Assembly (NCBI GenBank): GCA_964059195.1
Contig: CAXKWD010000008.1
Location: 42,895,502-42,959,501 of the forward strand
Direction of reading: 5' to 3'
Length of the DNA: 64,000 nt
Source: Ectobius pallidus
Taxonomy: Eukaryota > Arthropoda > Insecta > Blattodea > Ectobiidae
The position numbers were made by a program, and so were the translations under genes. The notes beneath the pieces were generated by a model. That model did no database searches. It worked only from the letters and a program-made list of their open reading frames with translations, and had not been told where the DNA came from. Below, one piece after another: positions 20,952-32,120 of the stretch (its first letter is position 1; each line of letters begins with the position of its first letter).

Positions 20952-23033
20952 TTGTAGCAGGTCATTTTCTACTACGTCTCATTTTGAAGTTTTTGAATCT
21001 GATAATTCCGCAGATGGCCATTTCCTGTGGTGCGCGGCAATCGCTTTTCTGTTTCGTTGGGAGTGTAGCGGGCGATGACGATGGCTCGTCATTACCGTGG
21101 GATTGTTTAGTGAGTGTGGATCGTGCTTCTTGAGATGGCCAGGAGAGACGTGGAGCTCCGGGATATTAGTGAGTCTCAGAAAATGTAGGATATATGCATT
21201 TTTAATCAAGCGATACATTCTTTCTCTTATCTTCTTTCTCTGCACAAATGTAAGTAAGCTTTTTCAATATTCTTCTAATGATACTGTTCCTTTTCGATGT
21301 GTTGCTGCGTAGGGTTCAAAGCTCCTATAGGTGAAATACTAGTTCAGAACAACAAGGAAACATTTCATTCTGTGATCAATGCTCTTATTTGATTTATTAA
21401 AGGTATACATTTAAATGTGTGCGGTTCGTGGAAACGCCCACGAAACTTCTAGAAACACGTACCGTGATCTAGGTCATTCAGACAAAATGATATAAATTCT
21501 CATGTGTGAATTGCATGTAACTTGCATGTATTAAAATTAAAACCTAAGGTGCTGTTCCGTTTTAAACAAATACTCGTCGAAGTTTTCATCACTCAGTGTA
21601 AGGAAATAAAATAAAATAGATTTGTTTCACAACAATATTCAGATTAAAATTTGAGCATAATCGTAACGCTATTAATACTTTCTGTGACGAAGTTAGGCAG
21701 TCTATTTGTCTTGCCATTGAATGGAATTTTATGTCCTATATGATACTATGTATAGATTATTTTGGGACAGCATCCTATTATGCTATATATTGACTTAGCC
21801 TATTTATGGGGAATTCTTCCACAGGCTAGATGTTGTATTGTACAGTCTCTGCTAGAAGTTACGATATATATAATTCTGTGTGCTTTACTCATTCTCCCAT
21901 AATTTAGAAATATCATATTTATCCTGGTAGAGTTCTTTTATACTGCTTGAGTAAACATTTGGAATCAGCATATTACCAAAAAAGTCAATTTTCAGCTATC
22001 CAAATTGCTCTATTGTTCCATGATACAAAGGTATAGGCCTATTTCATAATTTAATTGTTTACACATCTGAATAATTATTTAAAAAAAACTATTGTATTCT
22101 TGCATTGACATTCATAGATTTATGATGGCAGAGGCTATACAGTAAATCTTTATTACAGATGTAATATATAATTTCAGAGTAGTGAAAATAAGAGATTGCA
22201 TATATAAGGCGTTCGGTATTCGAATTTGTAGAACAGATTTTGATGTAAAGGGATTGCATATATAAGGTTGTCAGTATTCGACTTTTGTAGAACAGATTTT
22301 GATATAAAAAGAATTATCTTTGAAGCATAATTTACAGGTAGTGCACGTTAGCCTACGTTTTGAGATATTGTAGAGTGTACCTATATTTGAAGGCTGTCTT
22401 TAGGCAACATATTCACAGTACGTGAAGTACATCTTATTGTGTGATATCTTTATTCAATGTTACCTTATTTTGGGGAGTTATTTCCCATATGTACAGGGTG
22501 ATATTATTTAAGCGATATCCTTAAGCCAAAGCTTACTAATAATTATTGGTAGAATATTGTGAAACATTTTCTCTGTTCTTTTCATTAGAAAATTTTAGTC
22601 AGTGATAAATGAATATTTGCATTTTCTATTATAAATTAATTTTTTATAGTATCTTTGATTAAAATTTTTTAATTCATATTTTGGACTTAATAAGTACTCA
22701 TAATTTTCCAGATCATAATTTACAGTAACTCTTATTGAAATTTTCTTCTAGTGCTATTTTGGATTTAATAAAATCGAAGATAGTTATTCAGGTTATTAAG
22801 GTTGTGTTTTGGTTATGTAATCCAGTTTCAGTAATTTAGAATAAACCTTGCTGATATTTTTCTAATTGCTATTTTGAGTCAACTAATCGTTGATAGATAT
22901 TCAGACTATTTATATTGTCATTCTTGTATTGTAAATCCTATCACACGTTTTGTAGACCTTCTTAATTGTCATTCCGGACTTAATCAAAATTTATGCTGGT
23001 TAGTTACCCGATTTAATTCTAGTCTTATATAGT
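20952..23033 (+). repeat. Direct repeat D, copy 1
   Basis: Matches 32,121-34,189 from TTGTAGCAGGTCATTTTCTA onward at about 96-97% by eye, with small indels (for example 24 bp present here at about 22,268 but absent near 33,430). D1 continues past the RTE-like insertion at 25,134. The first 160 bp are GC-richer and end in TTTAGTGAGTGTG, a splice-donor-like site; the rest is AT-rich and has no gene. D1 may be the 5' region of the CR1-like LINE that follows, or an independent repeat. Confidence 0.8.
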
Positions 23034-25122
23034 CATCATCATCATCATCCTATCATGTATTAGGCCTAGGGGCCCGTTACGGTCTCAATCCATCATTTAA
23101 GGGGTCTGCCCAATGATCTCTTGCCTGATGGTTGGTAATTTAGAATTTGACGGGGTATTCTTGTTCGGCTCATTCTTCTTACGTGGGATTTCCAGTTGTT
23201 TCTATATTTTTGTATATAGTCCATGATTGGTTCTGCTTGTAATTCTTTCATAATATCATAGTTTCTTTTGTGATCTGTTCTTGAGTAGCCTGCAGTGCGC
23301 CTCATAAATTTCATTTCTGACGTAGTTAGTCTCTGTGTATCCATACTACGTATTGTCCAGGCCTCACTGCCGTAACACAATATCGGTCTGGCTAATGTTT
23401 TGTAGATTCTAGTACGTGTGTGTTTCTGTACTATGTTAGGTTTGAAAATGTTATTAATTATTCCTGTTACTCTGTTGAATTTGATAATTTTTTGACTGAA
23501 ATCTTTTTCTTCTTCATATGAGAGTTGATATCCAAGGTAATTAAATGTATTGGTTTGTTCTAATGTTTTATTGTTAATGACAATTTTACTGCAAACTGGA
23601 TCTTTCCCAATAAAGGCCATGACTTTAGATTTTTCTGTTGAGATTTCCATATTGTAATTTTTTGCAATTTGATGGAATGAGTGAACTGAATGTTGAAGGT
23701 CATCTTCTGAGTTCGCTATAAACACAATGTCATCTGCGAACAATAGGATGTCCAATTTATATAATCTGTTAAGTGGTATGCTACCATGTGGTTTTAATCT
23801 CCATTCTTTAATGGCAGAGTTCATATATATTATGAAGAGCAGGGGCGAAAGACCGCAGCCTTGTCTGACACCTTGGTTTATTGGTCTGCAATCAGACAGT
23901 TTGTTTTCCATTTTAACTTGTATGTAGTTATCTTTGTAAATATCATATATGGCTTTGATCAATTGATCCGGGATTCCATCATATGCAAGAATTTCTAATA
24001 ATTTGTTTTTATCGACTTTATCGAAGGCTTTCTTCAGATCAATAAATGCCATGTGTGTCTCAACATTAAATTCTCTGTGCTTTTCTATTAGGAGTTTCAG
24101 AGTGAAGTATCCATCAGCACATGATCTTCCTTTTCGGAATCCATTCTGAGCTTCATCAAATGTATTTGCATAGTAATCAGTTAATTTTGATTTTAACAGT
24201 TTGGTGTATATTTTATAGCCTGAATTCAGCAGGCTTATCCCTCTAAAGTTATCGCAATTATTTATATCTCCTTTCTTGTGTAGTGGGATTACAGTGGCTT
24301 GTAGCCAACTTTTAGGAGGAGGACCTTCATTATAAATTCTATTTAAAAAGTTTAAGAGCCTTTCATTAAAGGCATATCCTGCATATTTGAATAGTTCTAA
24401 ATTAAGGCCATCTTCACCTGGGGCTTTGTTATTTTTGCATTGGAGTAGTGCGGTTTCTAGTTCTTCAAGTGTGAAAATATTTGTAAAGTTATTGTTAGAG
24501 GACAGGAGATTTATGTTTGCATTTTTTTGCTGCCATAAATTTTGAAAATATTCTATCCAGTTTTCTAAAGGTATTGTATTTAATTTTACTCTTTCTTGTA
24601 CTTCTCCATTTAGTTGTTTAAAAATTTTATATGTTTTTGGATTTGGTCTTGTGATATCTATTTCCAGTTGGGTAGTAAAAGCATTCCAACTTTCTCTGTG
24701 ATTCCTTCTGACTTCCCTTTTTGCTATTGCTCTTTTCTTTTTGTACTCTATTTCATCGGCAAGTGTCTTAGTTTATAGGTATTTTCTGAATGCTTCACGT
24801 TTATCCTCAATAATTTTGGCTAGGTTTTCGTCCCATTTACGTAAACCATGTCTTCTCATCCATTTCTTCTTTTTTCCTATGCTTTCGTTGGCAGCTGTAT
24901 TTATAATATATTTTAATCTGCTCCATTCTTCTTCTATAGTGTTACCAATTTCTACATTTAATAGGTTTGAAACTCTCTTTTGGTAGAGCCAGCGGATACT
25001 AGGGTCATTTAGTAACTGTACTTTGAAAGTGTATGTGGGTCGTGTAATGAATGATTTCTTCTTAAACCATCTTGGAGGAAATCGTGCTGGGGCCACTACC
25101 AGGTAATGATCTGATTATATGA
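23034..25122 (-). mobile_element. 5'-truncated RTE-like LINE
   Basis: The insertion is bounded by an 11-bp target duplication TCTTATATAGT (23,023-23,033 and 25,123-25,133). On the minus strand its 3' end is a (GATGAT)n tail (23,034-23,048), as in RTE-type elements; the 5' end is cut off inside the ORF. The second D copy (34,160-34,189) shows the uninterrupted site ATTATATAGTATCC, which proves it is an insertion into D1. Confidence 0.9.
23093..25096 (-). pseudogene. RTE-like LINE ORF: linker, reverse transcriptase, C-terminal domain
   Basis: On the minus strand one frame runs from 25,096 to 23,093 with a single in-frame TAA (24,773-24,775) and no frameshift. Before the stop are MRRHGLRKWDENLAKIIEDK and similar post-endonuclease text. 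After it come RT motifs in order: NNKAPGEDGLNLELFKY, FRGISLLNSGYKI, AQNGFRKGRSC, MAFIDLKKAFDKVD, GVRQGCGLSPLLFIIYMN and the catalytic LLFADDIVFIA, then ILCYGSEAWT and the C-terminal end SLGRPLK. The YxDD-type site is intact. The endonuclease domain is lost by 5' truncation. The clade is judged from RT style and the GATGAT tail. Confidence 0.85.
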
Positions 25123-25133
25123 TCTTATATAGT

Positions 25134-25502
25134 ATCCTTATTATTTTCTAAATTTATATTTCCAGGTCTTGTAAAAGTCATTACTATTTTGTTAATCTTA
25201 TTGTATGTTCACTTTAGTCCCTCCATTCGGTATTTTGGATTTTTCTGATACATTTTATGCACTGATTATATAATCTGAGTTATAACCATATCTCATTATT
25301 AACACTTATATTCTCCTCCCTAGTGAGGAATGTATTATTTTTGGCACTAGGTAAACATCTTGCTCCGCCCCCTCAGTACTTAGTCTATTGTGATAGTAAT
25401 TAATTTATTGTTTGTTAGGTTCATAGTTGCCTTCCAGATTCACCTTCTCATTTCTCTCACTGCCTGCATGCAGACGTGCTCTAGTGCTGCTCCGCTCTCA
25501 GA
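25134..25502 (+). other. Leader of the CR1-like LINE
   Basis: AT-rich end of D1, then TTTCTCTCACTGCCTGCATG followed by CAG, an acceptor-like site at 25,471. A GC-richer leader then runs to the ORF1 start at 25,503. With the donor-like GTGAGT at about 21,110 this could be read as a 4-kb 5' intron, which would be odd for a retrotransposed copy. Confidence 0.4.
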
Positions 25503-26717
25503 ATGGGTGATAAGGAAGCGCACATTTTGTTAGCATGTAAATTTTGCCTACGGACATTTGGTGAATTTGACGAAATTGTAATATGTAGTGGTGAATGTAG
25601 TGGAAGTGTTCATCTAAATTGTGTGTCTCTTAAAGCTAATGAAAGAAAAGTATTACACGAATTCAAAAGTCTATATTGGAAATGTGACGTGTGCAATCAA
25701 GTTGAGGTTAGTTCCGCCAATCTAACTATATCGAGGCTGCTAACGGTCATTTCTAAATTATGTGACAAACTAAATGAGATGAAGACATCTTTTAATAAAC
25801 TTGAGTTTACTAGAGACCACTCTTGTGATTGCGTAAATATTGTTTCCACAATCAGCACGGAAATGTTCAACATGAGTGAGCATCAGTTAAACCTGAAAAA
25901 GCAGCTTGATGACTTATCACTTCAGCAGAGTGCGGTAGTGAATGAATTAGCTCAGTATAAAGAAACAAGGATTGTTAATAAAGACATAAATGAGTTTAAA
26001 GGTAATAATAATAATAATGTGTCGATCTGTGATCGTGACCTAAGTATTAGTGACAAGACTGTATTGGTCGGTAGCTCTGCTGATACATCATTGAGTAACT
26101 CTGTTCAAATCAGCCAGAATACAAGAATAAACAACAACGACGATTGCAGAAGTTGCGAACAAGTGGCTATGGAAACTAACATAACCAAGTACAGTGATAT
26201 AGTCAAAACAGCTTTGACAACTAGATTGCAGTCTACTTCTTGTAATGATGAACCCGGACCAAGTGGAAGTAACCACAGTGACAATAACTGGACTACAGTT
26301 TCTTATAGTAAGAAATCTAAAGCGCCATGTAACGACAAAAAGGATGTGGTAGGCCTACCACTGGCAAGGAAGCGCAGCTACGAATTCTTAACCGGGAACA
26401 GCACTAATAGTAAAAGTAAACTTATCACAGTAGAAAAAACTAATTTCTTGTTCATATCTCGGCTGGATCCAGGTATGGAATGTACCAACATGCTTGAGTA
26501 CCTAAATGACTATATGAGTATAAGTGCCAACTATGAAGTTGAAAAACTTAAATCCAAATTTCCAGGTTATAGTTCGTTTAAAGTAGGAGTACCACTTTCA
26601 CTTATGAATGTCGTTTATTCTGCTGACTTTTGGCCGTCTGGTACTTTCATCAGTAAATTCAGATTTCCGAGGAGTTCTTTAAACTCCCTTGCAACGAAAG
26701 AGAAAAAAATAACCTAG
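25503..26717 (+). CDS. CR1/L2-like LINE ORF1 with PHD-type zinc finger
   Basis: 404 residues. Residues about 12-65 hold a PHD-like finger: CKFC, then CSGECSGSVHLNC and WKCDVC, the Cys4-His-Cys3 order seen in ORF1 of CR1-group LINEs. A coiled-coil stretch (about 90-155) and a low-complexity Asn/Ser region follow. A conserved C-terminal block (about 315-395) reads NFLFISRLDPGMECTNMLEY and later YSSFKVGV and FWPSGTFISKFRF. Such proteins bind the LINE RNA and assist reverse transcription. The frame is intact. ORF2 starts shortly after (about 26,768) and is damaged. The start at 25,503 follows a GC-rich leader and is the first ATG of the frame. Confidence 0.8.
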   Translation: MGDKEAHILLACKFCLRTFGEFDEIVICSGECSGSVHLNCVSLKANERKVLHEFKSLYWKCDVCNQVEVSSANLTISRLLTVISKLCDKLNEMKTSFNKLEFTRDHSCDCVNIVSTISTEMFNMSEHQLNLKKQLDDLSLQQSAVVNELAQYKETRIVNKDINEFKGNNNNNVSICDRDLSISDKTVLVGSSADTSLSNSVQISQNTRINNNDDCRSCEQVAMETNITKYSDIVKTALTTRLQSTSCNDEPGPSGSNHSDNNWTTVSYSKKSKAPCNDKKDVVGLPLARKRSYEFLTGNSTNSKSKLITVEKTNFLFISRLDPGMECTNMLEYLNDYMSISANYEVEKLKSKFPGYSSFKVGVPLSLMNVVYSADFWPSGTFISKFRFPRSSLNSLATKEKKIT

Positions 26718-26767
26718 AATATTTGCATCCTAAAAGCATTAATTTAGATTTTCATGCTGAAAAACAA

Positions 26768-27066
26768 TTTGACTTTAAAATTCTGTACTGGAATGTTCAG
26801 TCTATCTTCAACAAAATTGATTAGGCCTACATTACGCAACTTCTCAATGATTTAAATATTGATATACTGTGTGTGACTGAACATTGGTTAACCTTATTCG
26901 AGTTGTCCACAGTAAAAATTGAAGGATTTTATTTAAGTGATTCCTATTGTAGGTCAAGTAAAGGCAAACATGGTGGTTCAGCTATATTCGTCAAACAAGG
27001 TATTTTATCTAAGAAGACAGTTGATTTTACCGATCTATCTACTGATAATATATTTGAAGTAAGTTA
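26768..27066 (+). pseudogene. CR1-like LINE ORF2, endonuclease N-terminus
   Basis: Begins FDFKILYWNVQSIFNKID, the start of an APE-type endonuclease (Asn of the NVQS motif). It is interrupted by TAG at 26,822, resumes as YITQLLNDLNIDILCVTEHW (catalytic Glu present) and GGSAIFVK, and stops at 27,064. The next part continues in another frame at 27,142. The TAG lies inside a TAGGCCTA octamer. Confidence 0.75.
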
Positions 27067-27141
27067 AGTGGAATATTTATTGAGAGCCTTAATGGTTTCT
27101 GCTTATGTCTATATAGAACACCTGCTAATAGTAATTGTATC

Positions 27142-29586
27142 TTGGAGGTTTTTCTATCTAAATTAAATGAACTTTTTAGTATTTTGTATAAATCATCTTT
27201 TAATACTAATATTGTATTAACAGCAGATTTTAACGTTGATTTTTGTGGAACTAGCAGTCACACTAAAGACTTGTTGAATTTATTTGAGAGCTTCGGCCTA
27301 CGTGCTACTAATGACCAACCAACTCGTCCAGGTCGGGATGGCAACCATGGTACAGCCATTGATAACATTATTAAAAATATTCATGTAGAGAAATGTTCCG
27401 TCAATCTCCTCCCAACTGTTTTTTCGGACCATGATGCTTTAATATTTCAGACTGCTTTACCCAGCAAAAGATCTGCTGGTGTATTTTCCTCATACAGTTC
27501 CATAAGGCCTTTTAATGAAATGACTATTGTTTATTTTATATATTTATTGAAACAGGTGAATTGGTTTGGTATATATAGTGTACATGATATTAATGATAAA
27601 CTTAATAATTTATTCTATATATTGCAACGCATTGTAGATAAGGCTTTTCCTTTAAAGTTCGTCAAGTCAGGTATTAGTATGAAAGGTAGTAAAAATAAGT
27701 GGTACACTAGGGAGTTGAATGTTTTAAGAGATAAATGTCTATTCTATTATAAGTTGTTTACTCATTATGGAGTGACTTCTGCTAAATGTAAATATGCTGC
27801 ACTAAAAAAAATTTACAAATCAAAACTTCGGTCAACCAAAATCAATTATTATTCTAATGTTATTGGTAATTCTAAGAATAAATGCAAATCTACTTGGTCT
27901 GTCGTCTCTGACCTTTTGAATGATAATTCCAAATCTAATACATCTTCTTCTGTTTTGAATGCTAATGGTTTTAATTCTTTCTTCGTTAACATTTCTGAAA
28001 GCATTGTACCTAATATACCTAATGACAGTACCGCTATGGATTTTCTTCCACTATTAGACAAACCTAACAGCACATTTACATTTAAGCATACTTCTGTCGA
28101 AGCCATGTATGATGTCATTCTCAAACTCAGTAACAGCTCCTCTCTAGATGTATATGGTATGAACGCAAAGATTCTTAAAATAGCTTCAGAATTAATTTGT
28201 GAACCTCTGGTGCATATTTTTAACTGTTGCATTGATAGATGTATTTTCCCTGACATGCTGAAATTCGTCAAGGTAATTCCCATTTATAAAAAGGGATGCA
28301 AACATGATTATAACAATTACAGGCCTATTAGCATTGTTCCAATTGTTTCTAAAGTCTTTGTGATTCTATTGAACAAACAGATTGTACAATACTTTGAAAT
28401 TAATACTCTTTTCACTCCAACCCAATACGGATTTAGAGCTGGACGTAGTACTATAGATGCTGTTATTGCTTTTGTTAAACGATGCTTTGAAGGACTAGAA
28501 ACTGGTAACTTTGTTCACAGTAGATTTTTTTATTTAACAAAGGCTTTCGACACCGTGTGCCACAGTTTTCTTCTCCAGAAGCTTGCTTTCTATGGTTTTG
28601 GTAATGCTAGTGTTGAGTTATTATCATCCTATTTAAATGGAAGATACCAATCCGTGTGTTTCAATGGTAAAACCTCTGAATTTAAGCAAATTATGAATGG
28701 TGTCCCTCAGGGCTCCGTTCTTGGGCCTGTTCTATTTATTATATACATAAACGATCTGTCAGTAAATGTTCAAAATGAATGTCTGGAAACTTATTTATTT
28801 GCTGACGACTTGGCACTCAATGTAGTCCATAAGAATTCTGACTTTTTAACTAACACAGTCGATCAAATGTCTACTAAGGTTCTTGAATGGTGTAATGCTA
28901 ATAAGCTCAAATTAAATCATGCTAAAACAGTTGATTTGAAATTTAATATTAGACCTCAAGAGTATGATCGAGACAAATACTTTAGATTCTTAGGCAATCA
29001 CATTGAACCTGGCTTGGGCTGGACATCTCATACAAACTACGTTGCTAGCAAAATTAGTAGAAGTTTATTTATCTTAAGGCTACTAAGTCACAGCCTAGGT
29101 CCTGCTTCCTTATTAACTGTTTACTATGCTTTTGTTCACAGCCACCTAAGTTACGGAATTCTGTTATGGGGCAATCATTCTACTGCTAAGAAAATATTTA
29201 TTTTGCAGAAGAAAGCTGTGAGGATTATCAGCGGAGCTCCCTTAGGATCTCATTGTAAACCTTTGTTCTCTAAATTAGGGATCTTGAGTTTGCCATCAAT
29301 GTATGTCTTGAGCTGCCTGCTGTATATGAAAAATAATGTTTGCACTTCCACTGCTAATCTTTATACTCATAATTATTTAACTCGAAATAGAGATAACGTT
29401 TATCCTAATAAAAACAAATTCAGCATCACTCAAAGAAGTTTTGACACTGTCTCTATCAAATTATTCAATAGTTTACCTGATGGCATTAAGAAGTCAACCC
29501 TACAAACCTTCAAGAGGGTACTCAAGACTAAATTGGTGGCCAACCCAATCTATGACCTTGACGAATTTTTCAGTATTAATTGGTAG
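27142..29586 (+). pseudogene. CR1-like LINE ORF2: endonuclease C-part and reverse transcriptase
   Basis: An open frame of 814 codons. It starts with the rest of the APE endonuclease: ADFNVDF (usually GDFN) at residues about 28-34 and SDHDALIF at about 95. RT motifs follow in order: DVYGMNAKILK, RPISIVPIVSKV, TQYGFRAGRST, RFFYLTKAFDTV, NGVPQGSVLGPVLFIIYIND and YLFADDLALNV, then the thumb and SYGILLWGN. The first catalytic Asp of motif A (normally LDLSKAFD) is Tyr, which should kill the RT, and the N-terminus is cut by a frameshift. It is therefore a recently dead copy. A (TCTA)n run lies 60 bp after the stop. Confidence 0.85.
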
Positions 29587-29648
29587 CCCATAATGTTTAG
29601 TTTTCTGACGTTGCTATACATTCTGTGAATGTCTCCAGCATAAGAACG

Positions 29649-29649
<1 letters not shown>

Positions 29650-29684
<35 letters not shown>

Positions 29685-29685
29685 G
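29650..29685 (+). repeat. (TCTA)n microsatellite
   Basis: Nine or so uninterrupted TCTA units, 64 bp after the LINE ORF2 stop. This may be the 3' simple-repeat tail of the LINE. Confidence 0.9.
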
Positions 29686-29689
29686 ATCT

Positions 29690-32120
29690 CGTTCTCAGGG
29701 ATATATATATTAGTAGTCTTTACCTGAGTAACCTCAAATAATTCTACTATGGGTTTTGGTAATTTACTGATGGTTCTTAATAATTTATACCACTACTGAT
29801 TGATGTATATATTTTTATTGAATTGAATGTACATATGATATACTGTCTGTATTTATGAGATTGGGATATGTGGTTACTTGTTAATATTTGGATAATTGTT
29901 TGAGATCTCCGTATTACTGTTGTTAAGTCAAGTTTGAATCTTTATATTAAAGGAGATTGATCGTTTTGGAATTTCATATGTTTTCTATTTTTAATTGCAT
30001 TCTCTTCACACCCTCTCCATGCCGTTTAGTAACGATGGACCTCTAGGGTTATTTGCCCACCTATGTTTCCTGATTCCAATGTTTTCAGCTTAGCCATTGT
30101 TTATTAATTGCATTCAGTTTTCATTTCTATAGTTCTTGTTCATAAGAAAGTTATCATTCAAATCAATTATGCTGATAGATAATGCTTAATTAGAAAATAT
30201 ATTCAAACCAATTCTAAATAAAGACAAACAAACTTAATTATCAGCTCTAAAGATCTACAGCCAATATAAAGATATATTTAACTTACATTTCTACCCCCAA
30301 ATAACCAACTAAACATTCTAGAGCTGCAGTGGAAGAAGCTTACGGGTGGTGGGGGTGTGTAGATGCCCTGCATCTTATTTACTTTTTGGTGATTCCACCC
30401 TGTAATATCTTGACTCAGTCACCTTCTTGGTAGAGAATGTTGATGATCTATCTCACAGAAGGTGTCATATTTCACAATTAAAAAAATGTTGATTGCTTGC
30501 TTTTCAAGCAGTTTTTTGTAGTTGGTGTTTCCTTGTCTGTTCTGTGTAAGTGGATGTAAATATAATTTGATATAGTTTTTGTTATTTGCTGCTTACATTT
30601 GTCCATGTGTTGAGTATAGAGATGTTTTCCTAAGTAATTCGCTTGATTAAGTTTGCATTTCCTACCCTCATTTGTCATGTTCTGAGCTCACTTTTCCTGA
30701 ATTTCCCGTCTCCTCCTTTGGTCCACAGTTCTTTATTGAAGCAAATAAATAATTTTGTACATCTGTATCCACACTCACATAAACAAAAGATAATCAAAAG
30801 ATAATCACACGCGTGTTTAAAAAAAATAGCCTCTTGTAATGTGATGCATATGAGCTCAACAACACTAATCAAATGACTTAATGAATTAATGCCTGCAGCA
30901 TAATATTATAGAATTATTGGCATTTCATGCCATGGTGCAGTATGATAATTACAAGCTTGTGAAAATGATACATTTGGAAGGACTTAATAATCAAGAAAAC
31001 GGTCGACTGTTATATGATCTTTCTGCAATCCTTGCGAGGAGTTACTAGTGCTCCTCGCTTTCCTCTTTAGAAATGAATGTGGTATGATGCGCCGCTTATA
31101 CTTGTGTTCTAGCCACTTGTGAACTTGGACTGTCGGCGGGATGCATGTCCCGCATGGCTTATCTTCTGGGTGTGTTTGGACCTCGCCTCCTGCTGATGTC
31201 TCATGGGGATATGTGTGGCCACCCCTATGAGTGTACACTGGACTCATGGACTGTACACCCTACTTGTTTTGCCATGAATACTTTGTGGCCGGAGTCTTGT
31301 GTGGCTTTGTGTCAGCAGTCTTCTGTCTACGATTGCAGGCCCATTCTACAGTTATGTTCCAGATTTCGTCGCATGATTTAAATGTATCAGGTCATGTGTA
31401 TAACACAGTTGGATATGTGTTTTTGGTGGTTTTCGTGCCAAAGTGGACACGATATAGTGACCCACCGTCTGCTTTTCCTTCTGACAAGGTGTTATAAGCA
31501 GAGTGATACAAATACCGCGTGTTTCATCATATATTTGTGGCTCGCAAGCAAATTCTCAAGTGGCGTATCGTAATAATTCTACATTATAAGATTTTCAGTG
31601 AAATATTTCAAGACCAAGAGGATCCTCATAAAACCATAAATTATTAAGCTTGAAATTAAAAAAAAAAATATGCAAAAATAGATGTAAATTTTCAATTATT
31701 CATTATTCAATATGCAAGACTTGAAAGTGTAATTTTCTTGTTAAAACATGTTTATCTTGAAATATTTATTAAATTGGTGATATTTTTGTCTAACCTGAGA
31801 CTACATAAAGGTACAGTATTAGTATGCCTAAACCTCAATCTAAAATGTTTTATATGCTAACGATTTGATGATAGTACAGTGACACTTTTGGTAATTACTT
31901 GCATAAGATGCCTACAAGGACATGTGTACAAACAAAATTCTAGGGAAAAATGTGTCTTATTTAAATTGCATTTAGGTCTTCCAATTAAGTTTTCATGTGA
32001 TGTTCTATCTTATGAAATTTATTTTCACAAAGTGAAGGGTTTCCATTATCTTTGAGATTGTTAATTATATTTATTTATTTATACATATCCAAAAATTTTT
32101 TTTGCTAGTCAGCGGGGAGG
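29690..32120. other. No recognised gene between LINE and D2
   Basis: AT-rich. A less AT-rich patch at about 31,000-31,500 holds overlapping frames on both strands (minus 30,984-31,247, MSPVYTHRGGHTYPH; plus 31,231-31,497), none with a known motif. Inverted CTCCTCGCTTTCC/GGAGGA-like words occur, but nothing I can name. Confidence 0.4.

Noticed and set aside
21097..21312. 71-codon frame repeated at 32,266-32,481 as a conserved gene
   Set aside because: It is in both D copies because D is duplicated as a whole; differences are not biased to third positions and no motif is present.
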